From Alphaproteobacteria bacterium (GTDB lineage Bacteria; Pseudomonadota; Alphaproteobacteria; Bin65), in the NCBI GenBank assembly GCA_021776685.1, contig JAJFFJ010000145.1, forward strand, positions 1 to 48,138: 48,138 nucleotides of DNA, in the 5' to 3' direction. The position numbers and the translations under genes were made by a program. Below the pieces are notes generated by a model, which was not told the origin of the DNA, made no database searches, and was given only the letters and a program-made list of their open reading frames with translations. Positions 26,195-35,054 of the stretch are shown one piece after another (position 1 is the first letter of the stretch; every line of letters starts with the position of its first letter).

Positions 26195-26587
26195 ATGTCG
26201 AGAACCGGATCTTGTTTGTGCGGTGCGGTGACCTTTACCGCCGAGCCGATGCCGACCATGCAGGCCTGTCATTGCGACATGTGCCGGAAATGGGGGGGCG
26301 GGCCCTATATGTCCACGCCCTGCACCAACGCCGTGTTCGAGGGGCCCGTCACGTCCTACGCATCGTCAGAGATGGCGGACCGGGGCTTCTGCGCCACCTG
26401 CGGCAGCCACCTGTTCTATTTCGCCAAGGCGGCCGGAATTCACGCGGTGCCTATCGGCCTGTTCGACGACCAGAGCGGCCTGCCCTTCAAGGCGGAAATC
26501 TTCATCGACGACAAACCCGACTATTACGAATTCGCCAACAAGACGGCGAAGATGACCGGCGACCAGTTCCGGGCCAAATACGGCTGA
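26195..26587 (+). CDS. GFA-domain protein (glutathione-dependent formaldehyde-activating enzyme-like)
   Basis: The 130-residue protein has the zinc-binding pattern of the family: CLCGAV, ACHCDMCRKWGG and CATCGSHLFY. GGGAGG precedes ATG 26195. GFA-domain proteins bind one or two zinc ions and act on glutathione adducts or centromere-related substrates; most bacterial members have no known substrate. It follows the array by about 130 bases and precedes a GST gene. Confidence 0.92.
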   Translation: MSRTGSCLCGAVTFTAEPMPTMQACHCDMCRKWGGGPYMSTPCTNAVFEGPVTSYASSEMADRGFCATCGSHLFYFAKAAGIHAVPIGLFDDQSGLPFKAEIFIDDKPDYYEFANKTAKMTGDQFRAKYG

Positions 26588-26678
26588 AGGTGATCCCCGG
26601 GTTCATCGGGAACATCGACAATACCGCTGGTTAGCAAGGGCGCCAGAAACCAGGAACCTACAACATGATCCTCGCCCC

Positions 26679-27293
26679 ATGATTCTTGTTGGCCAACTCG
26701 ATTCCCCCTACGTCCGCCGGGTGGCGGTGTCGCTGAGGCTCCTCGGCTATGCGTACGAGTCCGACGAGCGCTCGGTGTTCGGCGACTTCGACAGCATGCG
26801 CGAGACCAATCCCCTGGGCCGCATTCCGTCCCTGGTGCTGGACAGTGGTGAAACCCTGATCGATTCCCACGCGATCCTCGACTGGCTGGACGACGAGGCC
26901 GGGAACCGGGCGCTGCTGCCCCGCACCGGAGAGGCACGCCGGCAGGCGCTGCAGCGGGTCGCGCTCGCCACCGGCGCCATCGACAAGATCGGCGCTGCTG
27001 TCTACGAGCGCATCATCAGGCCCGGCGAATTTTTCTGGCAGGACTGGTACGACCGCTGCCGCACTCAAGGTGTCGGCGCCATCGAGGCCCTCGCCCGGCT
27101 GGAATGGGACGACGCTATCGCCCAGCCGGCGATCACCACCGTCTGCATGCTCCGTTTCGTGGAGATTGCAATGCCAGAGATCGTCCCCGCGGGCCGCTAC
27201 CCATCGCTCGACGTGTTGCGGGAACGGTGCGAAGCCCTGCCAGCTTTCCAAGCGACCTTTCCGCCCGACTATGTGGTGCCGTCAAATGACTGA
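26679..27293 (+). CDS. Glutathione S-transferase family protein
   Basis: The 204-residue protein has an N-terminal thioredoxin-like domain (MILVGQLDSPYVRRVAVSLR; ETNPLGRIPSLVLDSGETLIDSHAIL, with the cis-Pro and ES-like DS motif that hold glutathione) and a helical C-terminal domain. Ser9-Pro10 replaces a Cys or Tyr nucleophile. The adjacent GFA gene suggests shared glutathione chemistry, though they may be transcribed separately. Confidence 0.92.
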   Translation: MILVGQLDSPYVRRVAVSLRLLGYAYESDERSVFGDFDSMRETNPLGRIPSLVLDSGETLIDSHAILDWLDDEAGNRALLPRTGEARRQALQRVALATGAIDKIGAAVYERIIRPGEFFWQDWYDRCRTQGVGAIEALARLEWDDAIAQPAITTVCMLRFVEIAMPEIVPAGRYPSLDVLRERCEALPAFQATFPPDYVVPSND

Positions 27294-27461
27294 CAGGTCT
27301 CCCTGGCGCGGCGGTGAACAGCGCGGGCAGCCTCTGAACCAAGACATTTTGCATAACGTTCAGACATATCGGCACAGGCTTGTCCGTCAACTGTTGCCCC
27401 GGGTCGCGGGCTCGCACAGCTTGGTCATCAATTTCACCCCTGCTGGAGGACACGTATTCCA

Positions 27462-28085
27462 ATGATCCGCGCGAAAATTGTTCTGCCCGCCCTGCTGACA
27501 GCAGGCCTGCTGCTGACCCCGAACATGGCCGCCGCCGACAAGATCAGCGATGCAATAAAGACTGCTGCCGAGGCCTACAAGGACGGCAAGCTCGGAAAAG
27601 CCGCGCAGGAACTGCAATACGCCGTCACCAAGATCGGCGAGCGCCTGTCCAAGGCCTATCGTGCCACTTTTCCGCCGACACCGGACGGCTGGCGCGCTCG
27701 AAAAATCAGGTCATCCAGTGGCGGTGGCATCGTGCGGATGAACGGCCAGATTCTGAATCGGCGTTACAATCAGAAGGACGGCAGGGGACGCATGACCGCC
27801 CAGTTGATCGTCGACAGCCCGGCGATGCAGGCCTACGCGACTCTTTTCGCCAATCCTGCCTATGCGCGCCAGGCCGGCTTTGACCGGGAAAAGATCGACG
27901 GCGTGCCCGAAACGGCAATGGTCAAGTTCAATGAGGACCGGAAACGCGGCGAGGCTGTCCTGTTAATGGCGGGCCGTATCCTGATCCGCATCTCGGCTTC
28001 CGGCATTGAAAACGCCAGCGCCATAGTCAAGCTGCTCAAGAGCTGGAAAATCGCCGAAGTGCGGAAAATCGCCGGACTGAAATAG
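27462..28085 (+). CDS. Exported protein of unknown function
   Basis: The 207-residue product has a signal peptide cut probably after NMAAA near residue 25. It continues DKISDAIKTAAEAYKDGKLGKAAQELQYAVTKIG, a helical, TPR-like pair, then a beta-rich part with GIVRMNGQILNRRYNQKDG and a final AEVRKIAGLK. GGAGGA precedes the ATG. I do not recognise the family. The helical tetratricopeptide-like opening suggests a periplasmic scaffold. Confidence 0.65.
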   Translation: MIRAKIVLPALLTAGLLLTPNMAAADKISDAIKTAAEAYKDGKLGKAAQELQYAVTKIGERLSKAYRATFPPTPDGWRARKIRSSSGGGIVRMNGQILNRRYNQKDGRGRMTAQLIVDSPAMQAYATLFANPAYARQAGFDREKIDGVPETAMVKFNEDRKRGEAVLLMAGRILIRISASGIENASAIVKLLKSWKIAEVRKIAGLK

Positions 28086-28196
28086 TCAGGCGCAACGCCG
28101 GTTCCAGTCTATCGGCGGGCGCTTGCGCATTCGAGGCGGAGCACCGACCAGACGAAGTGGTGCTGCCATACCACTGAAGACGATTCGGGCAGCCTG

Positions 28197-28571
28197 CTAG
28201 GGCTTGCGGTATTGCGGCCGTGCAGGGTGGGGACTTTGTCGGCGATGCTGCGAGAGTGGCCTGATACGGCACGGCCGCGCCCGGGCGACGCAGGACCAGG
28301 GCAAGGTGCCCGGCACCGGCTTGTAATTGCAAAGAAGGCTTCGCGCCACAGCCCGAGACCATCTGGCATAGACGGCGCCATGAGCAGCAGTGACCCGGGT
28401 GTACCAGTCCTTCAGCGCATGGTTCCGGGCAACGGGCCGGGTCTTGTGACGCGCCCTGCCTTCAATAGCCGACGGCTTACACGTCAAACCCGGTAGCGCC
28501 GCCTGGACATTGGGGACGCCGGCGAAGGAAGCCATCAGCAGCCCCGCGAACCCGATGCCGGCCATTTTCAT
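28197..28571 (-). CDS. Small exported Cys/Arg-rich protein of unknown function
   Basis: The 124-residue product begins MKMAGIGFAGLLMASFAGVP, a signal peptide cut near VQAA. It continues CKPSAIEGRARHKTRPVARNHALKDWYTRV and a basic region, with CVARARPC late. The Trp-containing RNHALKDWYTRVTAAHGAVYARW block and the terminal Cys-x-Ala-x-Ala-x-Pro-Cys pattern recur, from memory, in small exported alphaproteobacterial proteins. The gene lies 61 bases downstream of the minus-strand gene at 28633-29505 and may be the last of that operon. The C-terminal Arg/Pro-rich tail may be non-native. No strong ribosome binding site is seen. Confidence 0.5.
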   Translation of the reverse strand: MKMAGIGFAGLLMASFAGVPNVQAALPGLTCKPSAIEGRARHKTRPVARNHALKDWYTRVTAAHGAVYARWSRAVARSLLCNYKPVPGTLPWSCVARARPCRIRPLSQHRRQSPHPARPQYRKP

Positions 28572-28632
28572 GTGCCCGCCAGATCGCAACTCCCAATTCC
28601 CGCCGGATCTCATTGTTGCACCTCTTATTGGC

Positions 28633-29505
28633 TCAACCGTATTTGCACTGCTGCAGCTTGTCGGAAAGGATTTTCGTCTGGCCGCCCTTGATGCGGCGCA
28701 GGGCTGTGCCGACCTGATGGCTATAGCCGCGGTAGCGGTGGCGTTTGCTGAGAAAGGCCTGCAAGCGGGTGAGGTCTGCCACCACCGTGCCGGGCGCGCC
28801 GCAGGTGCAGATATCTTGGTTTTTCGCCCACAGGCCAATGGTGTGTTTCATGTCGGCGTGAAACTCGCCCAGCCGCCGCTTGTACCAGCCGTTCAGCCGG
28901 GCCCGCAATCCGTCCACCTTGCGGATATTGCCGGCCCAGTCATATTTGCCGAACAAGGTACAGCCGCCATAGTCCCAGGTGCGGCGCACCCATGGGTGGG
29001 ACTTCTCGTCGGTTCCGAAGATCTTGCGCTCCTCAGCAAAGAACAGCTTGTCCTGTGTGTCACCCCATTTTGCATAGCGGTGGATCACCCACATCTGCGC
29101 GCGGAAAAACTCGAATTCGATGATCGATCCCATGAAAGCCGGCACGAAGCTGGGCCAGCGTTTCTGAAGATCATCATGGGCGCGGTCGCCATTCTTGCCC
29201 GCCAGCCGCCTCACCTTGTGCGCGGCACTTATGGCGCGATCAACGCCTTCCTCAATTCGTTTTGCCATGGTCAGAAGCTTGTTGATCGACCCGCTTTTGT
29301 TGGCACAGAACGTCTTCCAGGCCTGCCTGTAAGCGATGATCGCCCGATGCGTCGCCACGCTCGGCCGGATCAGCTTGCCGTAGTCAATTCTGCCGTTCGC
29401 AGCCTGGCATGGCCGCGCCACAGGCGGCTGGGGTTTCTTGGCAATGGCCGGCGCCGTCATGGCAACCAAGGGCAGGGCGATCAGCAGGGTTTTGACGGGG
29501 CTCAT
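28633..29505 (-). CDS. Exported protein of unknown function
   Basis: The 290-residue product has a signal peptide (MSPVKTLLIALPLVAMTAPAIA, cut near residue 22). It contains several Cys (PCQAANG, FCANKSG, YGGCTLFG, DICTCGAPG, QQCKYG) that may form disulfides, and aromatic-rich helical stretches such as IEFEFFRAQMWVIHRY and RLGEFHADMKHTIGLW. I do not recognise the family. Its ATG overlaps the stop of the nicotinate phosphoribosyltransferase gene (ATGA), so it is translationally coupled, although a functional link is not obvious. Confidence 0.65.
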   Translation of the reverse strand: MSPVKTLLIALPLVAMTAPAIAKKPQPPVARPCQAANGRIDYGKLIRPSVATHRAIIAYRQAWKTFCANKSGSINKLLTMAKRIEEGVDRAISAAHKVRRLAGKNGDRAHDDLQKRWPSFVPAFMGSIIEFEFFRAQMWVIHRYAKWGDTQDKLFFAEERKIFGTDEKSHPWVRRTWDYGGCTLFGKYDWAGNIRKVDGLRARLNGWYKRRLGEFHADMKHTIGLWAKNQDICTCGAPGTVVADLTRLQAFLSKRHRYRGYSHQVGTALRRIKGGQTKILSDKLQQCKYG

Positions 29506-30680
29506 GCAGGGCTCTCCTTGCGGAACAGGAATTCACGGCCGACCTTGACGCTCTTGCGGCCGCCATACTCGATTATATCGGCGGTGGCGTAGGTTTCGTG
29601 CCAGTCGGCTGGCAGAAAAGACCCGGTGCCGACGACGTCCAGCGGCGCCTCGGCAATGGCCATCACCCGGCATTTCTCGGGCCCGAAACCGGACGAGCCG
29701 ACAATCTTCACTTTTGAAAAGCCCGCCTTGTCCAGGGACTCGCGCAGGAACCAGATGGCCGAGGCCGAGACGCCCGCGCCAACAAGGTGCCGCAACTCCG
29801 CCTCGGTGCGGTATCCGCGGATCGAATCAGGCGCATTCCGGTCCAACACCTGATAGGCGACGGTCGGGTCGAGCCCCTCCATATAGCGGCTGCCCGGCGT
29901 GTCGAGGCGCACCGCCAGCCGGCCTTCCGCGGCCAGCACGGGAAAGCGGCGGCAGACTTCCAGGGTATCGCTCACCTCCCGGCCGTAATAGTCGACCAGC
30001 ACGGTCAGGTCTTCTTCCGGATAGGCTTCGTGGAACATCTCCGCCGCGCGTACGGTGGAGCCGGCATAGCCGATGATTGCGTGGGGCATGGTGCCCAGGC
30101 CCTTTGTCTGGCCGAAATAGTGTGCGGTGGCGTTGGTGGCGTTGCCCACAAATCCCAACGCGCCGACCTTCCGCTGCGCCCGCGCTGAACCGACCGAAGC
30201 GGCGTAGGCCATCAACTCGGCCATGCCGACAGAAGCGCAATGCCGTGCGTCGAATGCCAGGAAAGCGACCTTGGGCAGCTCCACGCACATGGTGAAGGCG
30301 TTGTAGGCAGCCACGCAGGCGGCGCCCAGTTTTTGCAGAATCAGAGTCTCAAGATCGACCAAGTGCTCGAACGAGCCGGTCAGATAGAGGATCGGCTCGC
30401 CCGCGCCCACCCAGCGGCCTTCCTGATGCACCAGGTCGATGCCAAAGGTGACGCCCCGTGCGGCGGCGACCTGTTCGATCCACTGCACCATCAGCCCCGG
30501 CGCGCTGACCACCGGCCGGCGCATGAAGATCGCGTAGGTCACCGGCGTGTCGCCAAAGCGCTGGACGATGCCTTTGGAGCGGGAGAAATATTTGTCAGTC
30601 CAGTCCCCCACATCCGGCTCGCCGGGCAGGAGGCTTACTGGATTGGCGGCGCGTTTTGGATCTGTGCTCGAGTCAGGCAT
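29502..30680 (-). CDS. Nicotinate phosphoribosyltransferase family enzyme
   Basis: The 392-residue protein starts DVGDWTDKYFSRSKGIVQRFGDTPVTYAIFMRRP if read through (shown here in outline). TDKYF is a family block; HALIGYAGST-like MPHAIIGYAGST and TVLVDYYGRE, KIVGSSGFG and DVVGTGSFLP match the phosphoribosyl-binding barrel. It makes nicotinate mononucleotide in NAD salvage. Whether it uses nicotinate or nicotinamide is not settled by sequence alone; the overall pattern favours nicotinate. It heads a unit with the exported protein at 28633. Confidence 0.85.
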   Translation of the reverse strand: MPDSSTDPKRAANPVSLLPGEPDVGDWTDKYFSRSKGIVQRFGDTPVTYAIFMRRPVVSAPGLMVQWIEQVAAARGVTFGIDLVHQEGRWVGAGEPILYLTGSFEHLVDLETLILQKLGAACVAAYNAFTMCVELPKVAFLAFDARHCASVGMAELMAYAASVGSARAQRKVGALGFVGNATNATAHYFGQTKGLGTMPHAIIGYAGSTVRAAEMFHEAYPEEDLTVLVDYYGREVSDTLEVCRRFPVLAAEGRLAVRLDTPGSRYMEGLDPTVAYQVLDRNAPDSIRGYRTEAELRHLVGAGVSASAIWFLRESLDKAGFSKVKIVGSSGFGPEKCRVMAIAEAPLDVVGTGSFLPADWHETYATADIIEYGGRKSVKVGREFLFRKESPA

Positions 30681-30753
30681 GGTCTAACCTTGCTCTCTTG
30701 TAACACTGGCCCCCGGTCTGCCTCTTCCGCGCCCGCAGATGGGCGGAAAGCGA

Positions 30754-32127
30754 CTATTCCGCGGCTTCGCGCAGGACGCCGTTGCGGCGATGGCGCAGTG
30801 ATTCTGCGATCAGGAAGGCCAGTTCCAGGGACTGGTTGGCGTTCAGCCGCGGGTCGCAATGGGTGTGATAGCGGTCGCCCAGGCGTTCCTCAGTAATCTC
30901 CTGCGCGCCGCCCAGGCACTCGGTGACATCCTGGCCGGTCATCTCGAAATGGACGCCGCCCACATGAGTGCCTTCGGCCTGGTGGACAGCGAAAAAGCCC
31001 TGCACTTCGGCGAGGATGCGGTCGACCGCGCGGGTCTTGTAGCCGGTGCCGGACGTATGGGTGTTGCCATGCATCGGGTCGCAGGACCAGACGACAGAAC
31101 GGCCTTCCTGTTTCACCTTCCGCACCAACGGCGGCAACCCTTGGCCGACGCTGTCCGCGCCCATGCGCGAGATCAGGGTCAGGCGACCCGGGATGTTGTC
31201 CGGGTTGAGAATATCAATCAGCCGGATCAATTCGTCCGGGTCCAGGGAGGGGCCGCATTTGAGGCCCAGCGGGTTGCCCACGCCACGGAGGAATTCCACA
31301 TGGGCGCCGTCAGGCTGGCGGGTTCGGTCGCCAATCCACAACATATGGGCGGAGCAGTCGTACCAGTCTCCGGTCAGGCTGTCCTGACGGGTCAGGGATT
31401 GTTCGTAGGGCAGCAACAGCGCCTCGTGGGAGGTGAAGAAGCTGGCCTCGCGCACATGGGGGGAGGTATTGGCGTCCACGCCGCAGGCTTCCATGAAGCG
31501 CAGCGCATCGTCGATCCTGTCCGCCAGTTCGCTATAGCGCTGGCCGGCCGGGCTGTCGGTAACGAAGTCCTGGGTCCAGCGATGCACCTTGTGCAGATCG
31601 GCAAAGCCGCCGAGGGCGAAGGCGCACAGCAGGTTCAGGGTCGACGCCGCCTGGTTGTAGGCCCGAACCATACGCTGGGGGTCGGGTACCCGGGCGGCGA
31701 TGTCAAATTCGATCTGATTGACGATGTCACCGCGGTAGGACGGCAGTTCCACGTCGCCCTGCTTTTCCATGTCAGACGAGCGCGGCTTGGCGAACTGGCC
31801 CGCAAGGCGGCCCACCTTCACCACCGGCGTGCCGGCGGCATACATCAGCACCACGGTCATCTGCAGCAGCACCTTGAAGGTGTCGCGAATATTGTCCGCG
31901 TGGAACTCGGCGAAACTCTCCGCACAGTCGCCGCCCTGCAGGACGAAAGCCTTGCCCTCGGCAGCCATTGCAAGCTGTTTGGTCAGGGCCCGCGCTTCGC
32001 CGGCAAAGACCAGCGGCGGGTAGCCGGAAAGCTGCGCCTCCACGTCGGCGACGGCGGTGGAATCCGGATAATTCGGCATCTGCACGGCGGGCTTTTCCCG
32101 CCAGCTTGCCGGGCTCCAGCTGGACAT
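30754..32127 (-). CDS. 3-deoxy-7-phosphoheptulonate synthase, class II
   Basis: The 457-residue enzyme makes DAHP from phosphoenolpyruvate and erythrose 4-phosphate, the first shikimate step. Blocks typical of class II are [58 protein letters not shown] and [15 protein letters not shown]. Length is normal for the plant-type class. It stands between two minus-strand genes without overlap, and no regulatory site was identified. Confidence 0.95.
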   Translation of the reverse strand: MSSWSPASWREKPAVQMPNYPDSTAVADVEAQLSGYPPLVFAGEARALTKQLAMAAEGKAFVLQGGDCAESFAEFHADNIRDTFKVLLQMTVVLMYAAGTPVVKVGRLAGQFAKPRSSDMEKQGDVELPSYRGDIVNQIEFDIAARVPDPQRMVRAYNQAASTLNLLCAFALGGFADLHKVHRWTQDFVTDSPAGQRYSELADRIDDALRFMEACGVDANTSPHVREASFFTSHEALLLPYEQSLTRQDSLTGDWYDCSAHMLWIGDRTRQPDGAHVEFLRGVGNPLGLKCGPSLDPDELIRLIDILNPDNIPGRLTLISRMGADSVGQGLPPLVRKVKQEGRSVVWSCDPMHGNTHTSGTGYKTRAVDRILAEVQGFFAVHQAEGTHVGGVHFEMTGQDVTECLGGAQEITEERLGDRYHTHCDPRLNANQSLELAFLIAESLRHRRNGVLREAAE

Positions 32128-32235
32128 GGGTGAATTCCTGTTTTCGGTCTGTCGATTTATCTACGCTATAGGACGTTCGTTCGCCCATTGCCAGTATCCT
32201 GACACCCCCGGCAGCGCCGCAGGGTTAAGGCGCAA

Positions 32236-33447
32236 TCAGGGTCGGCCCAGGGTGCGGCGTGCAAAGACTTCGCCACAAAGGGTGCGTGCCGTCAGCCGGC
32301 GGGTCGGGCCGATGCGTCGCGCGAGCGGAAAGCTCAGGTCGCGCAGCCAGCCTGCGGTCCGCGAGCGGCTTTGGAAAAAGGGCGTCAGGGCGCGGCTGAG
32401 CCATTGATTATACCGCCAGTGGGGCCGCCGGCGTTTTTCATAGGCTCGGAGTGCGGCCGGGATTTCGCCCGGACCATCTTTCATCCGTGCGATCTCCTGG
32501 GCCAGCACCATGCCGTCCAGTAAAGCCAGATTGGCGCCCTGCCCCAGTTGCGGACTCATGGAGTGGGCGGCGTCGCCCAGCAAACCGATCCGCTGCCCGG
32601 CCACCGGTCGCACCGCGGCGTCGCGATAGCGTGCCAGGGTCAGGTCGTCATGGTTGCGAAAGGCATCAATGACCGGCGCGATCTCAGGCCACCATCGGGT
32701 CACTTCCGCCTTCCAGTCGGAGAACGGCCGGGCCCGGTGCTGTTCCCATTCCGCCACCGGCAGACTCCAGAAAAAGGTCAGGCGATCACCCTCAGGACCC
32801 TGCCCCGGCAACCTGCCAACCGGGAGTGCGCCGATCATCACGCCAGCGCCGACGTAGCGGTTAAGCAGCCGATCCATCGGCCAGCCAGGCGGAGGTGGCG
32901 CGACACCCCAGACGGCGCCCCACTTGTAAGGCCGATCCCGGCGCACCTGACCGGATGCGTCGCGCAAGCGGGTATCGCTGCCATTCGCGACCAGGACCAG
33001 ATCGGCAGTATGCTCTTCCTGCGCCGTTCGCAGGGTTGCACCTTCTGCGCCATCGTTGACGCTTTCGACGGCCGCGCCGGTGCGGATCTCCACATCCTCG
33101 GCCTGTATCGCGTCATAAAGGATCTGAAACAGCGCGCCCCGCTGAATGCCCACCCCGAATGCGTCGGGGCGATGGTCGGTGTAGTTCAGATCCATCACGG
33201 CGCGGCCTGCCGGGGTGTCGCCATAGAGCTGCCGAAGCCGCGCGCCATTGGCGAGGACCGCGTCTTCCAAGCCCAGCGCCCTAAGTGCGACCTGGCCCGA
33301 TGGTTGCAGGGTCAGGCCCGCGCCGAGCGGCCGGGGCGATTCAAATTCCTCAAAGATTGTAACCGTGTGGCCGGCACGCCGAAGAAACAGCGCTGCCGCC
33401 ATGCCCGCAACGCCGCAACCGGCAATGGCGATAGACAGGGGCGTCAT
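32236..33447 (-). CDS. FAD-dependent monooxygenase
   Basis: From ATG 33447 the 403-residue protein has the Rossmann GCGVAGMAAALFLRRAGH (GxGxxG) at residue 8, VLVANGSDTRLR, and GLLGDAAHSMSPQLGQGANLALLDG, the second FAD site with GD. It belongs to the group of single-component flavin hydroxylases that act on aromatic compounds. The gene lies 36 bases after gor and may share its mRNA. TTG 33474 would add nine residues and was not preferred. Confidence 0.88.
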   Translation of the reverse strand: MTPLSIAIAGCGVAGMAAALFLRRAGHTVTIFEEFESPRPLGAGLTLQPSGQVALRALGLEDAVLANGARLRQLYGDTPAGRAVMDLNYTDHRPDAFGVGIQRGALFQILYDAIQAEDVEIRTGAAVESVNDGAEGATLRTAQEEHTADLVLVANGSDTRLRDASGQVRRDRPYKWGAVWGVAPPPPGWPMDRLLNRYVGAGVMIGALPVGRLPGQGPEGDRLTFFWSLPVAEWEQHRARPFSDWKAEVTRWWPEIAPVIDAFRNHDDLTLARYRDAAVRPVAGQRIGLLGDAAHSMSPQLGQGANLALLDGMVLAQEIARMKDGPGEIPAALRAYEKRRRPHWRYNQWLSRALTPFFQSRSRTAGWLRDLSFPLARRIGPTRRLTARTLCGEVFARRTLGRP

Positions 33448-33483
33448 CGCCGGTCGTCCAGTGCGATCGCCCAACCCGGCTCC

Positions 33484-34890
33484 CTACTCTGCAGCTTGCG
33501 CCTGTTCGGGTTCGGGCACCGGCTCGCGCATGGTGACGAATTCTTCCGCGGCCGTGGGATGAATGCCGATGGTGGCGTCGAAGTCAGCCTTGGTCGCGCC
33601 CGCCTTCATGGCAACGGCAAAGCCCTGGGTGATCTCGCCGGCGTCGAGCCCGACCATGTGCAGGCCGACCACCCGGTCGCTGGCGCGGTCAACGATCATC
33701 TTCATCATCGTGCGCTCTTCCCGGCCGGACAGCGTGTGCTTCATGGGCCGGAAGGTTGAGCGGTAGATATCGACGGCGCCGAACTTTGCGCGGGCCTCAT
33801 CTTCGGTATAGCCGACGGTGCCGACGGGAGGCTGACTGAAGACCGCCGTCGGAATGTATTCGTAGCCCACATTCCGGCCGCTGGGATTGAACAGCCGGTC
33901 CGCCAGGGCATGGCCTTCCGCAATCGCAATCGGCGTCAGCTGGATGCGGTCCGTGACATCGCCGATGGCGAAGATGTTTTCCACGCTGGTATGCCAATGG
34001 TCGTCCACCTTGATCGCGCCATTGGCGCCGGTCTCGATTCCTGCGGCCTCCAGGCCCAGACCGTCGATCTTTGGCGCGCGGCCGGTGGCATACATGACCA
34101 GGTCCGCCTCAATGGTCTCCGCGTCGTCCAGATCGACCAGCAAGGAGCCGTCCGCCTGTTTGGTGACGCATTCCACATTGCTGTTGAAACGCAGGTCGAC
34201 GCCCTTCTTGACCATCTCCTCCGCCACCACCATGCGCACGTCGATGTCAAACCCGCGCAGGAACAGGTCGCTGCGGTAGAGCTGGGTCACTTTTGAGCCA
34301 AGGCCGGCGAAGATGCCGGCGAACTCCACAGCGATATAGCCGCCGCCTACGATGACAATGCGTTTCGGCAGGTCTTCGAGATAGAAGGCTTCGTTGGAGG
34401 TGATGACATGTTCGCTGCCCATGAATTCCGGCACCACCGGCCAGCCACCCACAGCCACCAGGATCTTGTCTGCGGTCACCACCTCGGCCGGACCATTCGG
34501 CTGCCCGGGATCGCGCAGTTCGATGGTATGGGCGTCCCGGAGCGTGGCGCGCTTATCATATAAGGTGGCGCCCGCGCCTTTGATCAGCCGTTCGTAGATC
34601 CCGTTCAGGCGCACGATCTCGGTATTCTTGTTCTCAATAAGCTTTTTCCAGGCGTGGCTGCGTTCACCCACGGTCCAGCCAAAGCCCTCCGCATCCTCGA
34701 AATCCTCAGCAAAGTGAGAGGCGTAGACGAACAGTTTTTTCGGCACGCAGCCCACATTTACGCAGGTGCCCCCGAGATAGCGTTCTTCCGCCACGCCCAC
34801 CCGCGCGCCGTGACCTGCCGCAATGCGCGACGCCCGAGTGCCGCCTGAGCCGGCGCCGATAACAAAGAAATCGAAATCATAGTCTGCCAT
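33484..34890 (-). CDS. gor: Glutathione-disulfide reductase
   Basis: The 468-residue flavoprotein has [11 protein letters not shown] (FAD), the redox-active disulfide Cys43 and Cys48 in [13 protein letters not shown], a central NADPH-binding [13 protein letters not shown], and the C-terminal dimer domain with [14 protein letters not shown], whose His and Glu form the catalytic pair. ATG 34890 was chosen because GGGGAAC sits before it; an ATG at 34902 is also in frame. It maintains reduced glutathione for the GST and GFA proteins nearby. Confidence 0.94.
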   Translation of the reverse strand: MADYDFDFFVIGAGSGGTRASRIAAGHGARVGVAEERYLGGTCVNVGCVPKKLFVYASHFAEDFEDAEGFGWTVGERSHAWKKLIENKNTEIVRLNGIYERLIKGAGATLYDKRATLRDAHTIELRDPGQPNGPAEVVTADKILVAVGGWPVVPEFMGSEHVITSNEAFYLEDLPKRIVIVGGGYIAVEFAGIFAGLGSKVTQLYRSDLFLRGFDIDVRMVVAEEMVKKGVDLRFNSNVECVTKQADGSLLVDLDDAETIEADLVMYATGRAPKIDGLGLEAAGIETGANGAIKVDDHWHTSVENIFAIGDVTDRIQLTPIAIAEGHALADRLFNPSGRNVGYEYIPTAVFSQPPVGTVGYTEDEARAKFGAVDIYRSTFRPMKHTLSGREERTMMKMIVDRASDRVVGLHMVGLDAGEITQGFAVAMKAGATKADFDATIGIHPTAAEEFVTMREPVPEPEQAQAAE

Positions 34891-34986
34891 TTTGTTCCCC
34901 ATCGGCGCCGTTCGCCCCGGTTTTCGGTCTTCCGGCTAGATTGGTTTTTTCACGCCCAAGGCAAGGCGTCATGTTGTGCGCCGCTT

Positions 34987-35048
34987 TTGGTCCGCCCTTG
35001 GTCCGCCTGTCGCCCGCCTGTGGCCCGCCCATGGCCCGCCTGTGGTCT
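34987..35048. repeat. Imperfect ~11-bp tandem repeat between gor and the kinase gene
   Basis: Five to six copies of a unit near GGCCCGCCTGT (variants TTGGTCCGCCC, TCGCCCGCCTG, ATGGCCCGCCTG) run from 34987 to 35048, ending just before the stop of the kinase gene. It is probably simple slippage sequence. Confidence 0.7.
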
Positions 35049-35054
35049 GCGTGG

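Noticed and set aside
30859-32133. Plus-strand open frame of 424 codons opposite DAHP synthase
   Set aside because: It is a shadow of a well-supported minus-strand gene.
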